Assembly: GCA_964363305.1 (NCBI GenBank)
Contig: CAYIHX010000018.1
Coordinates: 4,189-68,188, forward strand
Length of the DNA: 64,000 nucleotides
Reading direction: 5' to 3'
Origin: CAYIHX01 sp964363305
Lineage (GTDB): Bacteria; Bdellovibrionota; UBA1018
Shown here: in pieces, positions 51,887 to 60,149 of the stretch
Position numbering within the stretch: the stretch's first letter is position 1
Layout of the letters: each line of letters begins with the position of its first letter
Translations under genes and position numbers: made by a program
Notes under the pieces: model-generated
What the model saw: the letters and a program-made list of their open reading frames with translations, nothing else
Databases searched by the model: none
Told to the model about the DNA's origin: nothing

Positions 51887-53074
51887 ATGTTGCAGTTTTT
51901 ATTTTTTCTCAGTTTCAGCGCGGCCTTGGCGGCGGAACCCGAAGAGGTTGCGGAATTGAAGTCCGTGCCGCTGGCGGAGGTGTCGGCGACCGAACCTGCT
52001 ACCTGGTATGAGTATCGGGGCTATCTCGTGTCGGAGCTGGGGTGGCTGAGCCAGCCGCGCGTGGTGGGCCTTGAGCGGGGGAGCGCTATCGGTGAGGCGA
52101 ACGCAACGGCCATAGTGCGGCCGACGTCCTGGCTGTCCCTGTTTGGGGATGGTTTGTGGGTCGGTTCGCTTCCGGGAAGCGCGTCTCAGGCAGTGCTGGC
52201 GCAGGCGGGGCTCAGGATTCAAGCAGCGGAGGAATGGAGTCTCGCCCTGGGCCGCGAGCGGAACTTCCGCGCGCCGGGAATGCTCGTGAATCCGAGTGAC
52301 TTTCTTCATCCTTCCCAGACAGTTCCGGGCCAACGGATGCAACGTGCCGGAGTTTGGCTGGCGCGCGCTTCGTATCAAACGTTGAAATTTACCGCCGATG
52401 GCTTGTTCCTCCCGTTTCAAGATCTCGATGCAGGCGGAATTCCGCTCTCGGCGAAGGCGGAGGACCTGGGCGGCGCTGGGCGTGTTTATGTTTCTGCCTG
52501 GGATACCGACCTCGGCCTGACGGCGGGTTACTTCGGTCGAACTTGGCAAGGCGGCTTGTCGGTGTCGCGCTATGTGCTCAAGGGTTTCGAGATTCACACC
52601 GAGCTGGGGTATCGAAGTGGATCAGGCGGACGGGCTTTGCTCGGTACTCGGCTAGACGTCGGGTCGAGCAGCTCGGTGACCCTCGAAGGTTATTATAATG
52701 GTTGGGGCTATTCTTCGGATTCATGGGATCGCGTTTCGCCCGGCCTTCTTTTTGCGGCCCGTAAGGCCGCCGCCGCTTCGTCTTCCTCGTTCAGCGGCTC
52801 GGCCACTTCTCAGCTCAATTTGTTTCATCGTCAGTGGTACCTCATCGGTGGATATTCCGCCTCTGACCTTTGGAAGATCTTTAACGCCTCATTCTCCGCC
52901 GTTTTGAGTGCGGAAGATTATTCTGGGTTGAGCGTGTTTCGTTGGGAGTGGATGGTTTCAGGACGATCAACGCTCTCGCTTTTGGCGCTGGGTCTGTGGG
53001 GCCGAGACGATGGGCAGTATGGCGCGCGCCCGATCGATGCGCGTCTCGGAATGGAATGGAGAGTGAACTTCTAA
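51887..53074 (+). CDS. Outer-membrane barrel-like protein of the export operon
   Basis: The 395-residue protein has a short signal peptide (MLQFLFFLSFSAALAA). The mature part is strand-rich with many Gly/Ser/Trp and ends with LGMEWRVNF, an aromatic C-terminus typical for assembly into the outer membrane. It lies in the operon between the LolA-like gene (3 nt) and the ATPase (TAATG overlap of 1 nt), so it is likely the outer-membrane partner of the transporter. Confidence 0.7.
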   Translation: MLQFLFFLSFSAALAAEPEEVAELKSVPLAEVSATEPATWYEYRGYLVSELGWLSQPRVVGLERGSAIGEANATAIVRPTSWLSLFGDGLWVGSLPGSASQAVLAQAGLRIQAAEEWSLALGRERNFRAPGMLVNPSDFLHPSQTVPGQRMQRAGVWLARASYQTLKFTADGLFLPFQDLDAGGIPLSAKAEDLGGAGRVYVSAWDTDLGLTAGYFGRTWQGGLSVSRYVLKGFEIHTELGYRSGSGGRALLGTRLDVGSSSSVTLEGYYNGWGYSSDSWDRVSPGLLFAARKAAAASSSSFSGSATSQLNLFHRQWYLIGGYSASDLWKIFNASFSAVLSAEDYSGLSVFRWEWMVSGRSTLSLLALGLWGRDDGQYGARPIDARLGMEWRVNF

Positions 53075-53772
53075 TGAGTGATCGCAACGTGATTGAAGTA
53101 CGAAACGTGTCGAAGACCTATCAGAGCGGCCAATTGAAGGTGCAGGCCTTGCGAGAGGTTTCGCTCCAGGTGCCGCAAGGGGCGTTCATGACGATCTCCG
53201 GGCCGTCGGGCTCGGGGAAGTCGACCCTCTTGAATATCCTCGGCCTTCTGGATCGACCGGATACCGGGCAGGTTTTTCTGGGGGGCGAGCTCTTTACCGT
53301 CACGGACTTCGACGCCGTCGCGGAAATTCGGTCGAAGACAGTGTCGTTCATCTTTCAGTCGTTTAATTTGATTCCTGTTTTGAATTTGGAAGAGAACGTC
53401 ATGGTGCCGTTGGTGATCCGGAGCGATATCACGAAGGAAGAAAAGAGACGGCGAGTCGAGGAGTGGATCCGCCACGCGGGTCTGTGGGATCATCGTCGTC
53501 ATCTACCGGACGAGCTTTCGGGCGGACAACGTCAGCGGGTGTCCATTGCCCGGGCCATGGTGACTTATCCCCAGATCGTGCTGGCGGACGAGCCGACCGC
53601 AAATCTCGATTCCAATACCTCTGACGGAATTCTCGAGCTGATGAAACAGGTCAACGAGGAACGGAAAACGACTTTTGTGTTTTCGACTCATGATCCGAGG
53701 GTTCAGAAATACGCGCGCGAAAAAATTCAGCTGGTAGACGGGAAGATTGTGAGCCCGGCCAACTCGGGCTGA
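53074..53772 (+). CDS. MacB/LolD-type ABC transporter ATPase
   Basis: The start ATG 53074 shares its A with the preceding TAA; 44 open codons upstream overlap the barrel gene and are ignored. The 232 residues include Walker A SGPSGSGKSTLLNIL, Q-loop FIFQSFNLIPVL, signature LSGGQRQRVSIARAM, Walker B IVLADEPTANLD and the switch His (FSTHD). LolD/MacB class. It powers the permease encoded first in the operon. Confidence 0.9.
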   Translation: MSDRNVIEVRNVSKTYQSGQLKVQALREVSLQVPQGAFMTISGPSGSGKSTLLNILGLLDRPDTGQVFLGGELFTVTDFDAVAEIRSKTVSFIFQSFNLIPVLNLEENVMVPLVIRSDITKEEKRRRVEEWIRHAGLWDHRRHLPDELSGGQRQRVSIARAMVTYPQIVLADEPTANLDSNTSDGILELMKQVNEERKTTFVFSTHDPRVQKYAREKIQLVDGKIVSPANSG

Positions 53773-53782
53773 AGGTTGAGTC

Positions 53783-54853
53783 TCATTTTTTGGTATCTAT
53801 TTTCTGGGTCAAGGGGATGGCAAAAAACTCGATGTGATAGACGGTTGAATCCGCCGTGACATTCTCACACGCGGCCGAAACCTGGCTGATTGCATCCTCA
53901 AGAATCTTCCGAACGGCCTCATACTTCTCCGAAGGTACATTGATCGTTCTTCCTGTTAAAACCCGTTCGGTCGAGGGCACTCGTTCGATAGCCTCCTCCG
54001 CCTGGGTCAGCATCTCGCGGTGAAACTGTCCCAACGCGAGGCGATAGATGCCTCCGGAGCACGAGATCTCCTTCTGGAGCGACTCGACCGCCCCGTCAGG
54101 GAGGATGTGGATGAAGCCCCTTACCTGCAAGAATCTCAAGGCCTGTCTGACCTCGATCAGTGAAATGCGTTTTCTGAGCTTCCTTTGAATCCAGAGGGGA
54201 TCGATTCGGAAATCCGGTGCAGAGGCTAGTTCGCGGATCGCGACATAGTACCATTTTGAGAGATAGGTCCAGGCCTCGTACTCTCTGGGGTGGGCCATTC
54301 GAAACTGTGAGAATGCCTGAAGCTGGCGAAACGCGACCTGGCGCTCGGCGGCTGACTCCGTGTCGGAGATCTTCCAGAGGATTTCCAAGAAGGCAATCTC
54401 CTTGGAGCCGAGGTTGAGATTGGAGATCAGACGCCGGAAAGTTTCCGCATCAAGTGGCCTCCAATGTTTGAGATTTTTCACCAACACGGCCGGCGTCATC
54501 CCGATTCCATGTGCAAATTGTTTCAGGCTGATGCCACGGGCACTCTTCAGATGGCGAATCCAGGCGATCAGATACTCGCGATAGTCGATGAACGCATAGG
54601 GATTGGGGGTCCCGTCCTCCTTGGAAAGGGAAACCGATTCACTCGGGCTGCCCGTCGCGGGGGAGGACTGGGGTTCCTCTTCCCGGGTCGCGGAATCCCC
54701 ATCCAGAATTCCGTCTTCCGTAGAAGATTCCAGAAGCCGGCGGTACCGCTCGAGAAGCGTCATTTTTTGAGCGGGTGAATTCGTGGCTTGGATTTGCCTC
54801 AAAATTTCTTCGGCCTCATTTTTATGTTTGGCGGTTAAAGCGCTCGGTTTCAT
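53783..54853 (-). CDS. TIGR02147 (DUF4423) family regulator with long N-terminal extension
   Basis: The first 85 residues are a polar, Ser/Glu-rich extension (an acidic linker around SATREEEPQSSP) not present in the other members here. Then come AFIDYREYLIAWIRHLKSA, the HTH (SLKQFAHGIGMTPAVLVKNL), TYLSKWYYVAIRELASAPDF, a winged part (IWQ-type, SLIEVRQALRFLQVRGF) and a C-terminal beta block. Its start overlaps the DUF1015 gene stop by 4 nt, so it is transcribed with that gene. It is not next to an exported-protein gene in the same direction. Confidence 0.8.
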   Translation of the reverse strand: MKPSALTAKHKNEAEEILRQIQATNSPAQKMTLLERYRRLLESSTEDGILDGDSATREEEPQSSPATGSPSESVSLSKEDGTPNPYAFIDYREYLIAWIRHLKSARGISLKQFAHGIGMTPAVLVKNLKHWRPLDAETFRRLISNLNLGSKEIAFLEILWKISDTESAAERQVAFRQLQAFSQFRMAHPREYEAWTYLSKWYYVAIRELASAPDFRIDPLWIQRKLRKRISLIEVRQALRFLQVRGFIHILPDGAVESLQKEISCSGGIYRLALGQFHREMLTQAEEAIERVPSTERVLTGRTINVPSEKYEAVRKILEDAISQVSAACENVTADSTVYHIEFFAIPLTQKIDTKK

Positions 54854-56001
54854 GGCGTGACGAGCCTCTCAAGAAATAATCCAGAAAGCACTTTCGGCGC
54901 GAAGAAGGTGCTTTTCTCTGGCATGACGACGTCGGGATTTTCGAGCCCTGCATTGGCCACGGCGACGAGTTCCTCGATCGAGACGGGGTGGAGCGCGATG
55001 GCCAGATCGTACTCTCCTTGGTCGACCACTCGGCGCATGTCGTCGAGCGCCCATTCTGGGTAGTAGTCAAAGCGCTTGGGATCTTTGATCATCGAGTGCT
55101 CGAGGCCGAGCATCGGATAGAGTTCTTTTTCGAGTTTGAAGCAATCGAGGCGTTCGACGACGTCCTGGGTTTGGTTCCGAGTGGGGAGTAGATAGGCTTT
55201 TCCGCGGGAGTAGAGGCAGAACGAGCCGTGGGGCGGAGTTTGAAAGTGCTCGATGGGTTGCAGCGGAAGCCGGGACGCGATCTCGGCGAACTTGCGCGTT
55301 CCATTGACGACGCGATTGTAGGCCGTGATCTGGGCGCTGTCGGTGACGTAGCCGACGAAGCGGGGCATTTTTCCGAGGAGGGCGGCGTGGTAGCGATGGT
55401 GCCCGTCGGCGATGTAGAGAGGTTGCTTTGCGAGGGCTGCTTGAATCTTTCGGCCTTGGGCCGATGCTTCGGGAACGCGCCAAAGGCGGTTGTGAATTCC
55501 GTGCAAATCATTCAGCGAATGCAGATCGGTGGTGAAGTCATAAAGAGGCTTCTCTGATTTGCAGCTCTCAAGAATCGGCCCGATCGGCGAACGCGTGATC
55601 AAAAAGACCGGGCCGATGTAATGCCCGATCGCGCGCTTGAGCGCGATGCGGCCTTTCACCTTGTCATCGAAAGTCTTTTCATGCCGAATGATTTGCTTCT
55701 CGGAGTAGTCGGTCACGGCGCCAGCGGCCAATACTCCAGTGCGGCTCTGGCCGTCCCAGGTCTGTTCGTAGACGTAGTAGCAAGGTTCATTGTCTTGAAT
55801 CATCCAACCTTCAGAAACGAGGCGGTCGAGCGCAGCTCGCGGTTTTTCCCCGAGGATGACGTGATAAAGCGATTTCTGGTTTCTCTGAAGTAGTGCCTCG
55901 AGAGGGGAGCCCTCTTTGATCACGTCGTAGGGGGGCGATGCTACCTGTGCAACCACCGCCGGGATCGGCCGTAAACCGGTTAAGCCATAGGTCTGTGCCA
56001 T
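54850..56001 (-). CDS. DUF1015-family protein
   Basis: ATG 56001 (MAQTYGLTGLRPI) is the natural start; upstream residues are basic filler over the neighbour. The 383 residues match DUF1015: VASPPYDVI near the N-terminus, HEKTFDDKVKGR, and IADGHHRYHAAL, the family's conserved His cluster, then a C-terminal ASNP-like segment (VVMPEKSTFFAPKVLSGLF). The biochemical role of DUF1015 is not established; it often lies near serine/phosphoglycerate genes. Here it heads an operon with the TIGR02147 gene. Confidence 0.85.
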   Translation of the reverse strand: MAQTYGLTGLRPIPAVVAQVASPPYDVIKEGSPLEALLQRNQKSLYHVILGEKPRAALDRLVSEGWMIQDNEPCYYVYEQTWDGQSRTGVLAAGAVTDYSEKQIIRHEKTFDDKVKGRIALKRAIGHYIGPVFLITRSPIGPILESCKSEKPLYDFTTDLHSLNDLHGIHNRLWRVPEASAQGRKIQAALAKQPLYIADGHHRYHAALLGKMPRFVGYVTDSAQITAYNRVVNGTRKFAEIASRLPLQPIEHFQTPPHGSFCLYSRGKAYLLPTRNQTQDVVERLDCFKLEKELYPMLGLEHSMIKDPKRFDYYPEWALDDMRRVVDQGEYDLAIALHPVSIEELVAVANAGLENPDVVMPEKSTFFAPKVLSGLFLERLVTP

Positions 56002-56005
56002 TCGG

Positions 56006-57286
56006 TTACTCCGTCGTCGCTGGCGCGGCTTCACTCGAGGGCGAACTGGGCCCAGCAGGAGAGGCGATCGTCGCTCGGCACTGGTTAATATGGGCATCCA
56101 GCGCGTCGGCAGTGGGGAGAGATCGCATCAGCGCATGAATCGCACGGTTCACTCGGGGCGAGTAATTGAGGTCGAGGTAGCTCTGGAGATCTCCACGAAT
56201 TCCATCGATTTCAAATTCTCGAAAATCTCTGAATGCGCCTATATTGGGGCGCCCATCCGCCAGGAAGGACATGAGTTTGCGGGTCATCGTCGGAATACCG
56301 TCCTGAATATTGCGAATCATATCTGCTTTGGTGCGGTCGGCGTCGGTCGCACGTCTGCCACGAGCACGAGCGAGTGTGGCGGGGGCGGCTCGGTAAATCT
56401 CTTGCCCGAAGGCGTCGACGAGATTTTGAAATCCCCGTAAGCCCATTCCCGTGCAGGCTTGCGAGTAGAGTGGGTCGACGACCGGAGGCCTGAGACTGTG
56501 TGGCACAGGTGCCGCCTCGGGTATGCTCACCGCACTCGTCGCCGAAGGCGGGGGGGGCGTTTCTCCGGAGGCTTCAGTTACCTCGGGAACCGCGATCGGC
56601 TCTTGATTTTCGAGGATGACTTGCGGGGGCGGAGCCGCAGGTGGCGTGGTTGGGTGATTAGAAATAGCCCAGCCTCCGTTCGCTGGGTCTTGTGGGTTAA
56701 ATCGGCCGACGCCGCCATCGCGGGTGTGGTATGCGAAATCACTCGGATCGGGGGCGCGGCAGGCCTTGTTGTGCACGAGTTCGTTTCGATCGAACTCCTG
56801 AACCGCGAGGACGGCATTGACCGTGCGCCGCAGCTCCGTGAGGGCCTGAACCGCGCGGAGAGAAAGCGCTGGGCGGGACAGACCCATGCCTCGGTTCGCC
56901 CAAATCCGTTCAAGGCTTGCCTGCAGTGTTTTCAGTTTTATGTAGCTGAAGGGCCCGCCCGGAACGTAGTTCTGGCGTTCAAAGACATCGAGCTGGGAGC
57001 CGCTCCCCCCGGCCGTGTAGGGGAGGAGGCCATCGCTCGTAAACTCCCCCGGTGTCGTGTTGATAATCAGCTGGCCCAGGTTGGGCCTGGCAGGCGCGGG
57101 ATCTTGACTCAGAGTCTTCCACTGCTTGATGGCGACCGAAAATTGCTGGTGAATCGACCGAGGCATCTGGATCTGACAGGGTTGAATGCCCCTTGTGACC
57201 GGCGGGGCAGCACGGCTTTCCTCTAAGGCTAAGGCGCCGAGAGGCAGAATCGAACAAAACAAGAGTGCACTAGCCAACGGTTTCAT
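56006..57286 (-). CDS. Exported protein of unknown family with Pro-rich linker
   Basis: The 426-residue protein has a signal peptide (MKPLASALLFCSILPLGALA). An N-terminal helical domain (about 30-190) is separated by a Pro/Ala/Ser linker (about 205-260, containing TPPAAPPPQVILEN) from a C-terminal helical domain (about 270-410). The last residues are again Pro/Ser/Ala. Cysteines are few. Five nt separate its end from the DUF1015 start, so it is upstream in the same direction. Family unknown. Confidence 0.7.
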   Translation of the reverse strand: MKPLASALLFCSILPLGALALEESRAAPPVTRGIQPCQIQMPRSIHQQFSVAIKQWKTLSQDPAPARPNLGQLIINTTPGEFTSDGLLPYTAGGSGSQLDVFERQNYVPGGPFSYIKLKTLQASLERIWANRGMGLSRPALSLRAVQALTELRRTVNAVLAVQEFDRNELVHNKACRAPDPSDFAYHTRDGGVGRFNPQDPANGGWAISNHPTTPPAAPPPQVILENQEPIAVPEVTEASGETPPPPSATSAVSIPEAAPVPHSLRPPVVDPLYSQACTGMGLRGFQNLVDAFGQEIYRAAPATLARARGRRATDADRTKADMIRNIQDGIPTMTRKLMSFLADGRPNIGAFRDFREFEIDGIRGDLQSYLDLNYSPRVNRAIHALMRSLPTADALDAHINQCRATIASPAGPSSPSSEAAPATTE

Positions 57287-57352
57287 CACGCAGGTCTCCC
57301 CTTCTTCATTGTAGCGGATTGCGGAAAAAATGCAGAGGTACTGTGCTGTCAG

Positions 57353-58012
57353 CTATTTGGCGATAGGGCGGTTGCCAAAAAGGGCCGTACCGATGCGCAC
57401 ATGCGTCGCGCCCTCGCGAATGGCCGCTTCAAAATCAGCCGTCATGCCCATCGAGAGGGAATTTCCGGCCATTGGGGCGTACTTTTGCTGAAGCTCGCGA
57501 AGCCTGCGAAAGGGGGCGGCCAAGTCGACCCGCGCCGGATCAGGAATGCACATGAGTCCCACGCACTCGAGCTCGGGCGTGGCATGAATGAAGCGAAGCA
57601 GCCCCTCGAGCGACTCGGGAGTCGTGCCGGACTTGGTCCCCTCGGCGTCGAGGTTGACCTCGACGAAGACCCGAGTTTTGTCAGTGGTTGTCCGCTTCGC
57701 GATTTCAGTCGCGAGTCTCTCCGAGTCGACCGAATGAATCGCGTAGGCCAGTGGCACCACCTGTTTCACTTTGTTGGTCTGAAGGTGTCCGATGAAGTGC
57801 CAGCGGATATCGGTACAGCCGCGACGGAGGAGCTCAGCGGCTTTCTCTGTCAGCTCCTGGACGTAGTTCTCGCCGAAATCCCGCTGCCCGAGCCGGTAGA
57901 GCCCCTCAACGGCCTCGGCCGGCTGAGTCTTCGAAACAGCGATGAGCGTAATTGCGCGCCCACCCGCCGCGCGATCCATTCGGGCGCGCACTTCAGCGAT
58001 CATGGCGTCCAA
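57353..58012 (-). CDS. yggS: PLP-binding homeostasis protein of the YggS/PROSC family
   Basis: The 219 residues follow the YggS pattern: ITLIAVSKTQPAEAVEGLY with the PLP lysine in VSK, FGENYVQELTEKAAEL, WHFIGHLQTNKVKQVV, and SMGMTADFEAAIREGATHVR at the end. YggS binds pyridoxal phosphate and keeps its cellular level; no enzymatic activity is known. It overlaps the maf gene by 20 nt. Confidence 0.95.
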   Translation of the reverse strand: MDAMIAEVRARMDRAAGGRAITLIAVSKTQPAEAVEGLYRLGQRDFGENYVQELTEKAAELLRRGCTDIRWHFIGHLQTNKVKQVVPLAYAIHSVDSERLATEIAKRTTTDKTRVFVEVNLDAEGTKSGTTPESLEGLLRFIHATPELECVGLMCIPDPARVDLAAPFRRLRELQQKYAPMAGNSLSMGMTADFEAAIREGATHVRIGTALFGNRPIAK

Positions 58013-58628
58013 AGGCGGTGATGCCGAATTTTTTCTCGAGGTCCTGGATGAGTTCCGCCATGGGGAGGCCGATCACGTTGGTATGGCTTCCGTTGATCTT
58101 CCGGATGAGCATCATGCCACTTCCCTGGGCAGCGTAGCTACCGGCTTTATCCATCGATTCGCCGACCGCGAGATAGGCACGAATACCCTGATCATCGAGC
58201 ATCCGCATGGTCACTTTCGAAGAGACGATCCGGACGATTCTCTCGAGCTTCATCTCCCGAGCGCCTGCCAAGATGCAGTAGCCGGTATGAACAGTATGCG
58301 TCTTGCCGAGGATTTTTTTGAGCATCCGAAATGCCTCGGCTTCGCTTTTGGGTTTCCCCAAGATGGAGCGCCCGTCGGGCCCGACGACAGTCGTGTCGGC
58401 GGCGATGATGATGGCGGCCCCGTGCTCCCCAAGTACAGAGGTCAGAACCGCCTCGGCCTTGGCCCGCGCGAGGCGTCCTACCATCGCCTTCGGGCCTTCG
58501 CCCCGGCGAACCGCCTCGTCCACCTCCGGGGCGCGGACGATCACGTCTATACCAGCCATTTTCATCAATTCGATTCGGCGGGGAGAGCTCGAGGCCAGAA
58601 TGATGGGACAATGGGGATTCAGGTCCAT
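57993..58628 (-). CDS. maf: Maf-family nucleotide pyrophosphatase
   Basis: The family signature ILASSSPRRIELM follows the ATG at 58628; a TTG at 58646 is an alternative that would overlap the upstream stop by 4 nt. Other motifs are ADTTVVGPDGRSILGKP, the EAFRMLKKI block, and VIGLPMAELI at the C-terminus. Maf proteins hydrolyse modified or canonical NTPs (dTTP, UTP and methylated nucleotides) to the monophosphate. The 211 residues are full length. Confidence 0.9.
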   Translation of the reverse strand: MDLNPHCPIILASSSPRRIELMKMAGIDVIVRAPEVDEAVRRGEGPKAMVGRLARAKAEAVLTSVLGEHGAAIIIAADTTVVGPDGRSILGKPKSEAEAFRMLKKILGKTHTVHTGYCILAGAREMKLERIVRIVSSKVTMRMLDDQGIRAYLAVGESMDKAGSYAAQGSGMMLIRKINGSHTNVIGLPMAELIQDLEKKFGITAFGRHDR

Positions 58629-58642
58629 AGCCAAGCCATAGC

Positions 58643-59617
58643 TCAAAAATAGAATTGGGTGGAGATGAACCGAAACTGATCCTTGAATTCCCGAAAGTTG
58701 TCGGTGCGTTGAAAAAAAACTGTCACCTCGGTCCGGGTGCGGCTTTCACTAACGAAAAAGAAGCTTCCCCCAGAACGAAACACGGTCGCCAGGCCGATTC
58801 CAGCGCCCGCGGTAGTGGTGCGAACCTTGTACTCTTGGTCGGTGTAGATCTTGGAGATATGCGAGAGCAATTTCACCTTGTCGAGACTGCCGAAAAGGTC
58901 GATCGCCGTGATGGCGATATATTTTCCGTCAAAAGCGATGTGCATTTCGACCTCATGCTGGGCGGTCAGCTCGATCGAAGTTGAACGGGAGGTTGCGGCC
59001 AGTAAAGGCTTTCCGAGCCCGTCGACCGGCGCGTCGAAGATCGCGTTCATGAGGAGCTCGTCCACGGCGTTTGCGATTACGGTCGCCATGCGGGTCTGAA
59101 ATTTGGCGGCGATGAGGAAGTTTTTGACCGCCTCGACCGCCTGTTGCTTTTGATTGGAGTTTTTCAACTTGATGACCTGAACTTTGGTGCCCTCTTTCAC
59201 CAGGTTATTCAGGCCGAACGCCCGCTCAGAGAGCGTGGCTCGAATGATTCGACCGTAGTGCTCGCCCGCCTCCTTCGGGTTGCCGTAATTTCGCAAAACG
59301 AAGTGCCCGAAAATCGGACTTTGAACAAGATACTGAACTTTCTCGAGGTCGTTGTTGCTCAGAAAATGGAAGGCGTTGGCATTGATTCGGTCCGAAAAAA
59401 GACCCACGGATTCCTGAATGGCCGTCTCGAGCGCCTGATATTCCGCTAGTGTTGACGTATCCGCCAGAATGGCATTGATCTCGTCTTGACCGATCAGCTG
59501 CGCGGCTTCCCTCGGGTCCCCTACCGTTCGCAGGGAAAGCGAGGCGGTCATCGCCACGGCGGTCGCGAACTCCAGGTCTTCAGATCTGCGGGAGATGAGG
59601 AGAAGGTTTCTTCCCAA
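58643..59617 (-). CDS. Partner-switching kinase-like protein: pseudo-receiver plus HATPase
   Basis: TTG start. The first 110 residues resemble a receiver fold without its phospho-Asp (LLLISRRSEDLEFATAVAMT, NAILADTS). The C-terminal half has GHKL ATPase motifs: N box VIANAVDELLMNAIFDAP and G box TTTAGAGIGLATVF. It is not a sensor kinase, as no dimerisation/His box is seen, and is best read as an RsbW/SpoIIAB-type anti-sigma kinase. The STAS protein is 12 nt upstream and the SpoIIE phosphatase is divergent, so the three form a partner-switching module. Confidence 0.75.
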   Translation of the reverse strand: MGRNLLLISRRSEDLEFATAVAMTASLSLRTVGDPREAAQLIGQDEINAILADTSTLAEYQALETAIQESVGLFSDRINANAFHFLSNNDLEKVQYLVQSPIFGHFVLRNYGNPKEAGEHYGRIIRATLSERAFGLNNLVKEGTKVQVIKLKNSNQKQQAVEAVKNFLIAAKFQTRMATVIANAVDELLMNAIFDAPVDGLGKPLLAATSRSTSIELTAQHEVEMHIAFDGKYIAITAIDLFGSLDKVKLLSHISKIYTDQEYKVRTTTAGAGIGLATVFRSGGSFFFVSESRTRTEVTVFFQRTDNFREFKDQFRFISTQFYF

Positions 59618-59629
59618 GCGACGCCACCA

Positions 59630-60094
59630 TCAACGCGCGAGGAACGCGAAGTATTCCTCGGGGATGTCGTCGAATACCGCTTTTCCACTGCACTTGGTGC
59701 ATTTTAGGTCAGGGATCTCCAGATTGAGCTTTTTCAGGTCGTCCGCCTTAAATAGCCCTACTAATTCGCTTTTGCAGCCGGTGCACGAGAATGGCACGTA
59801 AATGGACTCGACCTTGCCACCACAAACGAAATTCGAAATGAGATTGATTTGCTCAACAATGGCCGTTGAGCACTCGATGAAAATGAGTTTCGTGCCCTTG
59901 GTTTGCGCGGTTTGAAAATATTTGATCCACGCCTTGACGCCAACAGAGTTGATTCGTGGCACTTCCTTGGTGTTGATCACCATTTCTGCCGGGGGATTCC
60001 CGATGAGCTGGTCAAAATTGACCGACTCTTCGATGGACCCTGCGAGCCGAACGTGAAGAGCGGCACCTTTTTGTTCTTTTACGACGTTAACCAC
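59630..60094 (-). CDS. STAS-like antagonist with zinc-ribbon cysteines
   Basis: GTG start. Residues 1-100 have STAS topology (ALHVRLAGSIEESVNFDQLI, EMVINTKEVPRINSVGVKAW) with Ser at the place phosphorylated in RsbV/SpoIIAA. Residues 105-145 carry two CxxC pairs (CTGCKSELV, LKCTKCSGKAV), a zinc ribbon that standard antagonists lack. It should be phosphorylated by the HATPase protein and dephosphorylated by the SpoIIE protein encoded divergently. Confidence 0.75.
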   Translation of the reverse strand: MVNVVKEQKGAALHVRLAGSIEESVNFDQLIGNPPAEMVINTKEVPRINSVGVKAWIKYFQTAQTKGTKLIFIECSTAIVEQINLISNFVCGGKVESIYVPFSCTGCKSELVGLFKADDLKKLNLEIPDLKCTKCSGKAVFDDIPEEYFAFLAR

Positions 60095-60149
60095 GAATGA
60101 GTTGCCCCTATGGGTTGAATTAATTGAAAACTCTAGTGAAACTATAAGG

